This document shows positions 1 to 11,923 of a stretch of 64,000 nt of DNA, piece after piece. The stretch spans positions 26,567,265 to 26,631,264 of the forward strand of contig NC_092573.1 in assembly GCF_037975245.1 (NCBI RefSeq), read 5' to 3'. This DNA comes from Apostichopus japonicus (lineage: Eukaryota; Echinodermata; Holothuroidea; Aspidochirotida; Stichopodidae). The stretch's first letter is position 1; each line of letters starts with the position of its first letter. The notes beneath the pieces were generated by a model. That model was not told the DNA's origin. It did not search any database and saw only the letters and a list, made by a program, of their open reading frames with translations. The position numbers and the translations under genes were made by a program.

Positions 1-260
1 ACATCCTATCTGTAGTAGACATCTTAGCTGTAGTGGACATCCTAGCTGTAGTAGACATCCTAGCTGTAGTAGACATCCAGGCTGTAGTGTTTAGTTGTTA
101 TGTTCTGTGATAGGTTAACTTAGACTTCCTCTGTAGTAGACATCCTAGCTGTAGTGTTTTTAATTGTTATGTTCTGTGATAGGTTAACTTAGACTTTCTC
201 TGTAGTAGACATCCTATCTGTAGTAGACATCCTAGCTGTAGTGTTTAGTTGTTACAAATA
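1..260. repeat. Irregular minisatellite, TGTAGTAGACATCC units
   Basis: Repeated TGTAGTAGACATCCTAGC (about 18 bp) units interleaved with two longer copies containing GTTATGTTCTGTGATAGG. It lies in the DOLK intron downstream of exon 7 and probably continues past the left edge. 261-554 shows nothing recognised. Confidence 0.8.
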
Positions 261-554
261 TTGGGAAGTGCTAATCTATAGTTAAAGAGTTACGGCTGTA
301 TGTCTGCAATTCAAAAACTCATTATCTAAGAGGAATGTCTTAAAATTCCTTCAGTTTACTGCTGTTGTTATTTTCTCAAAGTTAGACCATTTGTGATGGT
401 TGATTCACTGATGCTATTTCTCAAGAAATAATCATGGAAGTATTAGCATGACTAGTACTAAGCAGATAATCTTCTACATTTTATTATGTAAACTGAAACA
501 GAACTAAATGTTGTAACTACAATGAGTAATATCTAAAATACCATCAGTTTTTAC

Positions 555-723
555 CTGATTGTAAATAATGGCCACCTGATAAGATCCAAATGGGTAATGA
601 GAGACCAACTAAAAGATAAACATGTGTGAGAATCAAGAGACCTCCATCCCTGTCATCCACAAATACTTGGAAAGCATCATTAATAGATCCACCAATTGGT
701 TGAACCCTCAGCACCCTGATAAC
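555..723 (-). CDS. DOLK: DOLK exon 7 (last in window)
   Basis: Acceptor TATATTCAG|GTTATC, donor CAATCAG|GTAAAA, phase 1 out. Encodes VIRVLRVQPIGG, then DDRDGGLLILTHVYLLVG and LSLPIWI, the conserved block just before the CTP-binding loops. The next exon is outside the window. Confidence 0.93.
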
Positions 724-3700
724 CTGAATATAAGAGGAGAAACTCCAATAAAGCAATCAACAGTTACTAGATATTTCCTTACAAACAGGCTGCTATGTTT
801 GCATTTGATATTAGTTAAGGCAAGCAGGTTCCTCTTTTCATTTTAATGTGCAAAATCAAAGTATTTTTGTGCTAAAATATTTTGTTGAACTTTCTCCACT
901 CTGATATTTGTGATACAAACCCCAGAAAAGCATTTCATGCCAAGGTTAAGTTATTTTCATAGTGTTAAGTGTGAAATAACATAGTCCCAGTGCAGCAATA
1001 GAAACAGTCCCCTAAGAGTCCAGTTCACCCAAGCTCATGGTTTTGGCTTGGGTGAGCAGGTTTCAGTATTTGATACTTCTAGATGCCTGGATCAGGCCCT
1101 AAAGACTACATAGGGCCTAGCTGCCGGCTCCAGCGAATGGATTTATCTTTTTTGGTCCTTGTGACCAGGTCTGCCTTGGACACAAGCCCTTGGAGACTGC
1201 ACCGGCCTAGTTACACCACTGTAGAAATGGTAGGGTAAGGATAGAATATATAAGGCAGAGTTACACCACTGTAGAAATGGTAGGGTAAGGATCAAATATT
1301 TAAGGCCTAGTTACAACACTGTAGAAATGGTAGGGTAAGGATCAAATATTTAAGGCCTAGTTACAACACTGTAGAAATGGTAGGGTAAGGATAGAATATA
1401 TAAGGCAGAGTTACACCACTGTAGAAATGGTAGGGTAAGGATCAAATATTTAAGGCCTAGTTACAACACTGTAGAAATGGTATGGTAAGGATCAAATATA
1501 TAAGGCGTAGTTACACCACTGTAGAATGGTAGGGTAAGGATCAAATATATAAGGCCTAATTACACCACTGTAGAAATGGTAGGGTAAGGATCAAATATAT
1601 AAGGCGTAGTTACACCACTGTAGAAATGGTAGGGTAAGGATCAAATATATAAGGCGTAGTTACACCACTGTAGAAATGGTAGGGTAAGGATCAAATATAT
1701 AAGGCGTAGTTACACCACTGTAGAAATGGTAGGGTAAGGATCAAATATATAAGGTAGAAACTGTGTAGAAACTGGTTTCTAAGCATAGGAAGAAACAAAA
1801 GTGACAATTACCTCTAATACAATGAATATAAAAAATACCCCAGCAGAAGCTAAACAGATGAGTTCAGGGTCATAATATAGACCAGAAACAAAGGTTCCTG
1901 TGGCAATCAGATGAAAGTACTTCCTGACCACAGTAGAAGAGGATGTTGTTGTACCAACCACTGCAATGGCTAAAGTAACCAATACTAGCCACCCAGTCAT
2001 AAGAAAAACCTACAGAAAGTGAAAAATAACATTCAATAGCCACATTATATGATTAACAGGTACAAATAATCATTCCAAAAATCCCATAGTCAGAACAAAT
2101 TTGACAGCTAGCAAATGAATTATATAAAAATCTGTAACAAGACCACAGTCAATCCCGAGAAATCTAGAATGTTGCTTCAGACATGACAGACAAACAGCTG
2201 TATTTCCTATTTCTGTATTTTTCTGCCAGTCCAAACAATACAAGAAAAGGACTTCAGATCAGTAAGAAAGCAGCATTAAACACTATTAAAGTTTGTCAAC
2301 ATAAACCATATTTGGTGTTATTTAAGAAGTGGAAAACCTACAGCACAAAGCTTTGTATTATTCTTCATTATTAATGTACGTTTCTTGGCAGTTAAACACC
2401 ACACCCAGGAGTACTCCTTTTGAATATCATACCCAGTAGTATTCCTTTAAACATCATACCCAGTAGTATTCCTTTAAACATCATACCCAAAGGTACTCCT
2501 TTTAAACATTACACCAAGTGGTACTCCATTTAAACATCATACCCATGAGTGCTCCTTTCAAACATCATACCAGGAGCACTCCTTTTAAACATCATACCCA
2601 TAGGTGTAGGAGGTGGGGGGACTGGGGGGGCTGCAGCCCCCCCAACCAAATTTTTTGGTGAAAATTCTGGCAATATGCTGAGAATTTTTCGGGCACCTAC
2701 CGGAAGAAGAAGAATTTGCAATGTGTTTTTCATTTTTATGGGGGTGAAAATTCGGCAATATGCTGAGAATTTTTCTGGCATCTACTGAAAGAATAATAAT
2801 TTGCAATGTGTTTTTCAATTTTTGGGTGAAAATTTCGGGCAATATGCTGAGAACTAAATTTTTTCGTGTACCTTCTGAAAGAAGAATAATAATTTGCTGT
2901 GTTTTTTTCAATTTTTTTTGGTGAAAATTTTGGCAAAATGCTGAAAATTTTGCGCCACCTACCAGTGGCGGAGCGTCCATACAGTCAGAGGGGGCGGATG
3001 CCCCCCCCCCTGACGGACTTAAATTGACTGCTGGCGCCCTTTTCAGCTTTTTACCACTTTTTACTTATTCGCGATTATTGACTTTTTTTATTGCGCTCTC
3101 AAATACCTATTTACATTTGTCACATTTTGTTGGTGCAATTTTCTGACAAATGGCCATGACACCTATTTATTCTTCGTTTATCTGCAAATTAGCTAGGCCC
3201 GGAAAGGGTAATTTCCGGCGATCTCGGGAGTATCTTTAGTTAAAAAATTTCGATACGCTCCGCGCCAACCTGTGGTGGCGCTCCGCTTAGATAGTATCAA
3301 AAGCGCTCCTACAGACCATTCTCTCCCCCCTGAACAGTACCCCTAGCTCCGCCACTGGCACCTACTGAAAGAAGAAGAATTTGCAATGTGTTTTTCTTAT
3401 ATTATTATTATTATCATTATTATTGTAACAACTTCCCCAATAATTCTAACCAATATGGAAGGGTAATACACGGAAAATGATATTATGTTATTTGCATGTG
3501 ATGTAATAGTTGATGAACGCGCGCGGAGCGCGCGAAAATTTTGGTTATATTTTTCGGGCAAGTCGTTACAGCCCCCCAAAATCAAATGAGGCTCCTACGC
3601 CTATGATCATACCCAGTGGTACGCTTTTTAAATATCATACCCAGGGGTACTCCTTTTAAACATCATACCCAGTGGTACTCCTTTTAAACATCATAGACTG

Positions 3701-6700
3701 TGGTTCTCCTTTTAAATATCATACCCATTAATACACCTTCCAAACATCAAACCCAGTAGTGTTTTTTTAAACATCATACCCAAGGGTACTTTTTTTAAAC
3801 ATCATACCAAGCGACACTCCTGTTAAACATCATACCCATGGGTACTCTTTTTAAACATCATACCCATGAGTACTCCTTTTAAACATCATACCCAGGAGTG
3901 CTCCTTTTCAACATCATACAGAGGAATACTCCTTTTAAATATCATATCCAGGAGTACTCCTTTTAAACATCATATCCAGGAGTACTCTTTTCAAACATCA
4001 TACACAGGAGGACTCCTTTTAAACATCATATCCAGGAGTACTCCTTTTAAACATCATATCCAGGAGTACTCCTTATAAACATCATATCTAGGAGTACTCC
4101 TTTTAAACATCACACCCAGTAGAACTCCTTAAAGGATGACTTTGGGCAGTCTTTTGGCAAGTTTTGTTTTAGTCTTAGAAGAAAGGAACATTTGAGTGCT
4201 ACTAATGTTTCTATATATAGCTATTCTAGTTGTCAAGATATTCACATTTAAAATATGTTTAATCTCTGGAACTCTCTCAAAAGGCTAAAGTCATGATAAT
4301 ATCAGCTGCACTGTTTCACAAATTAAACAAAAACTCTACATAAACATGTTATTTTAATTTTATATAAACAAGAGAGCATCCCTGAATAAAATTCAACACA
4401 ATTTGTCATTCACAAATTGGCTTCAAATTATAAACATGCCATTTGTGGCCTTAACTTTCTTATGTCTCCCCCATTTGAGTGTTGTATTGCATCTGACATA
4501 ATGGTCTGTGTAATAGACTACAAGCATCACTAAATCTCAACTACAGCGTTTACAGCGTATACAAAACTCTGCTGCCAGGCTCATCACATTAACCTCAGCA
4601 GCTTCCCGTATAACAACAATTTTGAACAAATTACACTGGTTACCGATTGAACAGAGGATCATTTAAAAGACTGCTCTTTTCATTTTTAAAATTTTCAATA
4701 ATGTTGCACCTATGTACCTGTCAGAACTTGTACAGCCATATTCGTCAAGCACTTCGTTCGTCCAGCAAAAACCTACTCCAGGATTGTGTTTCAAGGAATC
4801 GGTGGGGCCAGAGGATCCTTCTCCTATGCAGCCGCAAAAGTGTGGAATAACTTACCTCAATCAGTAAGACTTGTCAACAGCCTTGGAACCTTCAAGATAA
4901 ATCTAAAAACTTACCTGTTCCAAATTTTATTTATGTAACCTTTCTTCTGCTGTTTCTGCAAAGCGCCATGAGCACCTTCGGGCGGATACTGGCGCTATAC
5001 AAAGTCTCCAATATTATTATTACAAGCAGTCATTTATACAGATGAACCTAGTCAACCGTTTAAAGGTTAACTTTATCAAAATTTATGTGTGTTATAGGAA
5101 TGCCACCTGGACTGATAGAAGTGGTTTTTAACAGTTCAAAACATATCAAACTTATTTTGTCCCTAGAGCATCCTTTAAAGCACTAGGCAAATAATTGCAT
5201 ATTGTCAATGGATAATGCAAAGTTTAGCTTACTCTGTCCCTGCTTCCAAACATGAATTTAAGTCCATAAAACACAGGAAACTCCTTAATCTGAAAACCAA
5301 GCCACGGGAATAGAGCAAAGAAGTTAACGCCTGCAAATATAAGATAAAAATAGATACTGCCACTCCAGCTGTAAAAGAAGACAAAAGATACAAATGTTAT
5401 TTCTATCTGAAGCTTGTTTGATGTTCTTTGATTGTTCTTATATCTTATTATGAAGAATTAATATAACACAGGGGTGTCCCTATAGGTGGCTTGAGCTAGA
5501 GCTAAGGTTATCAAGCAGGTTATGCACTTTGGCGGAAACACCATAACCTTTTCACCGGGAAAAAAGTTAGGGCGATGATCTATCAATGCAGTCAGTTAGA
5601 TTTATGATCTTCAGGTTTTCAGGTAAAACTTGGTAGTGTTTGAGCACACACACAGCAATCACAAAATGACAAAAATAATTGTAATATCATTTCTGGAGTC
5701 AAAAAAAATTGAAATGTCAACAGAGTGAAAAAGAATCACTTGATTGTTGGATTTGGAGTTATGGTTTTGGAAATTCTACGCTTTTTGTCCAGAAAAATGC
5801 AAAGAGTAAAAGACAGCTCAGTGAACTGTAAAAAATAAAAAGAGTAATATATATATTGCATTTGAAATGTCATTTGGGTTGTATTTCAATTTAAATGGTA
5901 GTAAAGACTTCTGTGAGACATCCACGAAACTGACTGCAAACAATCAACTTGAAAGACTAATCAAGTCTTAGCCAAGACCACGTCTTTTGGTCTATTCAAA
6001 ACATTTTCAAACATTAATCTAAGAAAATTATTTGAACATGAAACCATTATATCACAAATTTCATCTCAGAATACGTTGCTTGATGTATCTCCAGTCTCTT
6101 ATGATAGAGTTCCATCAGTTTCTCATCAATTAAAATTGAATTTGAATATCTATTGAACTTGATTCTCAGGAAAACACTACTGGTTTACTGTTATTCAAAG
6201 TACACATGACATGATGCATGAGCAATAAGTGATTTGTCCTAGGACCTAGGTTGACAGTAGCAACCTTCTCCTAATTTTAGCTGCATATTAAATGAGCTGC
6301 ATATTACCTCAAATCTGTAGATTTATTATGTTGATTCACTTTATCGGTCCTGATTGATTGGTTCTGAAAGATTCTGTTGCAGACTGGTCTAAGGAGGAAT
6401 CCAACATTGATGGTACCAGCTACTAGAACCTGAAGATGAAAGATTTGGTCTTGTTACAATGCAGATTTCCATCAATTTCAAAAATTGCAAATTCAAGATC
6501 TCATTGCTTTTTCTTAACCTCTTTACTGCGGCATTTCATTGGCTTGCTTCATTATTGAGTTATCAATACACAGAAATTTATTCACCTTATTAAGAGTCCA
6601 ATAAAGTGTTGCATTCACTTAATCAACAAACCATTATTTTTCTTATAAATTTGAAAGTGTTTCTGTACAATGCATATTTAAAAACAAAAAATAAGAGTTT

Positions 6701-9700
6701 AGAGTAATATCCTTATACTGTGTGGTCAATAAGCAAACTTGAAGAAAACAAAACACATAAACAAAACAAGCTATGAAACCAGAGATTGCATTCATTCTAT
6801 CTACAAAAGTGGTATGTCTGAGGAGTTGTTATTGTCCACAGACAGTACAATATAACTCAGGCTAGGAGAGATGTGTCATGTCCACAGACAGTACAATATA
6901 ACTCAGGCTAGGAGAGATGTGTCATGTCCTCAGACAGTACAATATAATTCAGGCTGGGAGAGATGTGTCATGTCCACAGACAGGACAATATAACTCAGGC
7001 TGGGAGAGATGTGTCATGTCCACAGACAGTACAATATAACTAAGGCTGGGAGAGATGTGTCATGTTCACAGACAGTACAATATAATTCAGGCTGGGAGAG
7101 ATGTGTCATGTCCACAGATAGTACAATATAACTCAGGCTGGGAGAGATGTGCCATGTCCACAGATAGTACAATATAACTCAGACTGGGAGAGATGTGTCA
7201 TGTCCACAGACAGTACATTATAATTCAGGCTGGGAGAGATGTGTCATGTCCACAGACAGTACAATATAACTCAGGCTAGGAGAGATGTGTCATGTCCACA
7301 GACAGTACAATATAATTCAGGCTGGAGGAGATGTGTCATGTCCACAAACAGTACAATATAACTCAGGCTGGGAGAGATGTGTCATGTCCACAGACAGTAC
7401 AATATAACTCAGGCTGGGAGAGATGTGCCATGTCCACAGACAGTACAATATAGCTAAGGCTGGGAGAGATGTATCATGTCTACAAACAGTGGACATGTCC
7501 TCAGACTAAATAAGAGGATACAACTACCTCAGGGCTTAATAATGACATTGTTCATTTTGTGTGAGTACATATTCTTAGTAACATTCTTAGTTAACCCTAT
7601 TGACCTCTGTGAAGATGTCACAGGTCACAGATAGTAAAGTTATAGGGAAGAACAGAATTAAAATGCTTTAAAATGTGTATTAAATGTAATCAAAGTAGTT
7701 AAATGCATGTTCTAGCCTAGAATAGGCATGGCTAAAATTGCGGAGAGTGTTAGCTTCCTTAAGTCTATTAATGATTTACATTTATGTATTCCAACAAACA
7801 TTTGAAATTTTTATACCAAGGATACTTGATAACCCATATGTAAGAAGATAATATCACATATCTATCCACGAACTAGCAAAACAATGTTGATTGGTTCTAA
7901 TATGTAGTACATTATGGCCAAGGTATGTATGTTCCTTATGAAATACTATGATTGGTTATTATTGTATTCCCACAGTATACCATTTAATCTTACTCTTTAG
8001 AGAGGGCGAGACAGAAGAGAGGGTACCACGTGGAAGTGTCCTCATATGAACTTTGACCTGCACTTTAAATAGCAAGGTCATTACTGATAGGTCATCCAAG
8101 TTGTCCTTGAACACCTACATGTACAATTAAAGTTTCACCATTTGATCTCTTCTAAAATTTCTTCGTGAAAATTAGCTATGAGTTCTTTCTATGTGTTAAG
8201 AGCATTTATTTTCATGCCCTTCTTGAGATATCACATCTACAGGACACTTGATTCATTTATGACCTTCTTGAGATATCACATCTACAGGACACTTGATTCA
8301 TTTTTTTTTTGGTATAGTATTTTTGAACAGTGGCAAGTATGCGGTTATGAAGAAGAATATTCAGTTTCACTCACTTGCAAACAGGCACCAAATTTTTGGG
8401 AGGATGTCACGGGACAGGCAAAGTCTTTGATGACTTCGAGGGACAATACTGTGAGTCCTTGAGATATGATCATGGCTTCACCCAAAGAGAAACTTTCTGG
8501 TAAGGAGTTCATCAGATGACACAACAAAGAAAGTCCTAGTGAAAGAAAGAGATGGAACATATCATGGGATAATGTAAAAAAAAATCATTTGTACTTTATA
8601 ATAGCTGCATCAGGAACAAATATAAAAGAAGATGTCATGCTTCACGTTCCCTATAATGTGTGAACAGGCACTTGATGTCTATAAATCAACACAAAGGTGT
8701 ACAACTGAATGATCCAAAGCTAAATGAAAACAAAAATGACTGGAGTCTGAGAAGGAATCTTATGCACAAAGACATCAGCTTTTCTGTAGACAACAAGAGG
8801 AGCAGCAAACAATAGTTCAGAACCGAATGTATCTCAGGAGGTTGAGCAATACTTGTGAATGAGGACATTTTGAGAGGATAGTTTCATCAAAATCAATCAA
8901 AGAATGAGTATTCAAGATCACATGACAGATTATTTTAAAGATTTTCAGATTTCGACCTCTAATGACCTTGGATCCAAAATCCTTGTAAACCACCGAAAGA
9001 AGCATTACCCAAGAAACATCATGACTGACTTTCTAGAACATATGGTCTTCTGGGAAAGAAGAGAATTTTCATGTAATGGCCCCTAAATGACCTTTGACCT
9101 TCACTTGTGAATGTGAAGTACAGGCTGTTTCATTATTCAGTGATCTGAGTTGCTTTAATTTGTGCATGTCATTGAACTTTACTTTGGGACATTTAAAAAA
9201 TCACAGCTTATGATCAAGCTGACGTTTCTAGGAATAGCAAACAAGTAACACTGATGTTATTCAGGACTTTCTTCACAAATTCAGCAGTAGTTGCAGGGAC
9301 ATTGTGATCATCGAAACAAAGCTAATGTATGAAACTAGGAGACACTGATTATCAGATATAGGTACAAGAAATCTAGGAATTGGACCCTGAAATCAGGGAT
9401 CTCTGGTTATTTAAACTGTTTGTATACACTAGTCACCAACACAGATCTCTTTTTATGAGTGAATATGATTCATGTGAAACAATCTTCATCATTGAAATGA
9501 TTTCATTTCATCCCCTGATTGAAACAACACATAACATTCAAATACTTTGTTTCTGTAATCTATGCTCTTATGTTTCACATATTGAAGTATGTTTTGGTCC
9601 AACCAACCCTCCTACTGTATATTTGGTGGAAAAGTATTAATTGTGTCTAATTCAGATAATGAAACAAACAAGTTGATAACAAAGCTCTAAATAGCTCTAA

Positions 9701-11892
9701 TACTTCATTGACAATGGCATTTAGCAGAAATGAAATGGATTTGGCTACATTAAATCTGAGAGCTAGTAGAGGTTTAGCAGCGTCATTATTATATGCAAGC
9801 AACACATGTTATATTTAGTATGTGACCTGATTTAGACTCACCAAGCACTGAGCCACCAATCAGAAATACTGCATACTCTACAAATTGTTGGGGAAATCTC
9901 ATTAATATGAAAGAGACTATGAAAGTTCCTGCCAGAACCAATGCAGATGATAGCCATATTCTAAATCTTTGTAAAAGATTCTGACCAATAGAAACAGTTA
10001 TGAGAAGACTGACAGTTACTGCAAGTGATGGCAACTGGTAATAGCACATTAAATTGGAGCCACATTGTTGGTTGCCATGAGCAACAAGTGCCATTGGAAT
10101 GAGAAGTGCACCAGTGATCAGCCCCAGGGAAGATTTTTGTCTGCAAGAGAACAAGAGTTTAATAGTAATTTATGCAGCATAGATCATTTTTTGCAGAGTT
10201 TCTCTATTAACAACTGCCAAATTATAAACTAAAAAGTCAAAAAGTTGAGTGAAATGTAATTGATAAGGTCATTTCCTATAACTATCTGACATAGATTAAT
10301 ACTTTCCATTTTCATATAAATCTATGATAAATACATAACATAAAAAAACATGAGGTTTAATAATTGAACTGGTTAGACACAATGCTTCAACTAATTATCA
10401 AGGATTTACACTTTATTTGCAGTTTGGCTAAAAGCCACAAGCCTGCGAGTTTAGGCCTGGTACTTTTACAGGTTTTAATAAAGTGTTTGGGAGTTTAAAC
10501 CTGTTTTAGCCACCTTATTTGCATACTGTAATATGGGACAATATTAAAAACATGTAAACATTTACAGATCATGAACCAAATACTGAGAAAAAGAAAATAG
10601 TCACTAAGAAGTAAAGTTTTGGATGTATTCTTCCATTTATCTCATTAGTCTGAACTTCATGGTTCTCACCTGAATTTCCAATTTGTCACTGCAGTAATAT
10701 CCTCAGGGGTTATTAACATCTCAAGAACAATGGCAAGCAGAAATACTAAAGGAAAGAGAATACAAAAAGTAAGATATACAATTTGCAAAGATAAAATCAT
10801 CACCTTTGACAACAATAAAATGCCAATAGGTTCTTGTAATCATTTAGTGGATCCATGTAACAGTTTTGGAATAATCCTGTTTACAAGGTTTTCAGTCTTT
10901 GAACTTCTTACCCTCAAAGCACCTTTGACCTCCACAGAAACAATATGGTTCCTGAACTCTGAAACACGGATCCATATAATAAGTATGACATTCATGCAGA
11001 CCTGCGTGAGTTATCATGTTTGCAAGGTGTAGTATATCAAACAGAATGACTTTTAAGCTTTTGTTGCAGCTTATCATGCCAAGTCTGTGGTTCTGTTCTA
11101 GGGAACATCCAAGATAAGGTTCCCCAAGTTGTCAAATTTTCATTTTAACTTAATCAGCAGATGTTTGGTGTCATATTGAAGCTAAATTATAAAGTTAATT
11201 ATTCAATTTCATTTTCTTACTTAAATATGTGTAATGTGGGCGTGACATATTGCCAAATTAACCAAATTCATTAATTAGTGCTCACGATGGGACATTTAGT
11301 ATTTTTAATGCATTAACATATTGAATTAGTATTGTTGCAAACTTATATGGGGGACATGATTAGTGTAATATAAAGTTTGAACGAAAATATCTGAGAAATC
11401 CCCCAAACTTTAATTATGGCAATCAGGCCAAGGTCAAATGTCATTTATCCAAAACGAAACAGTTCTAGTTTACTTTACAGCCTGAGTGAACAATATTATT
11501 AATGAATTTCAAAACCTCTAATTTATATACCTCCAATCCTAAATACAATAATTATACTAAATTAAAAGTAAAAAAACTTCAAGCCTCCACCAGCATTTGA
11601 ACCCAGGCCTGCCACTTTATATGCGGACACCCTAACCACTAGGCTATGGACACTGATTGTATGTCCAGAGGTTCGAAACCGGTACGGAGGGTCGTAATTC
11701 CACTGTAGGCATTTGTCACCTGTGTCGAACAATACTAGTTCTGTTTTGGATGACATATTTGCTTCACTCTAGAGATCAAACATGATGCTAACCAACTCGA
11801 AAATCATTTTTGATTCCTAAAGTCGGATCTCGAAGAAGATACTTTGAACATACTTTGTTAATGAAATGGAGGTAAACGACAAAGGCAACTGA

Positions 11893-11923
<31 letters not shown>

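Larger units (their letters stand above)
2396..4130. repeat. 28-bp minisatellite interrupted by a transposon
   Basis: Unit AACATCATACCCAGGAGTAC plus TCCTTTTA, about 7 copies at 2396-2599 and about 19 at 3605-4130. The array is split by the element at 2600-3604, so the array is older than the insertion. It lies in the DOLK intron between exons 5 and 6. Confidence 0.9.

Noticed and set aside
6423-6430. Alternative DOLK exon 4 acceptor (CTTCAG at 6430-6429)
   Set aside because: It shifts the frame from exon 3 and reaches a stop within 14 codons. The AG at 6424-6423 restores the frame.
8178-8462. 94-codon plus-strand open frame with an internal duplication
   Set aside because: It lies in a DOLK intron, is explained by a 45-bp direct duplication of non-coding sequence, and shows no family resemblance.
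11562-11756. 64-codon minus-strand open frame
   Set aside because: It overlaps the tRNA-like SINE head and has no other support.
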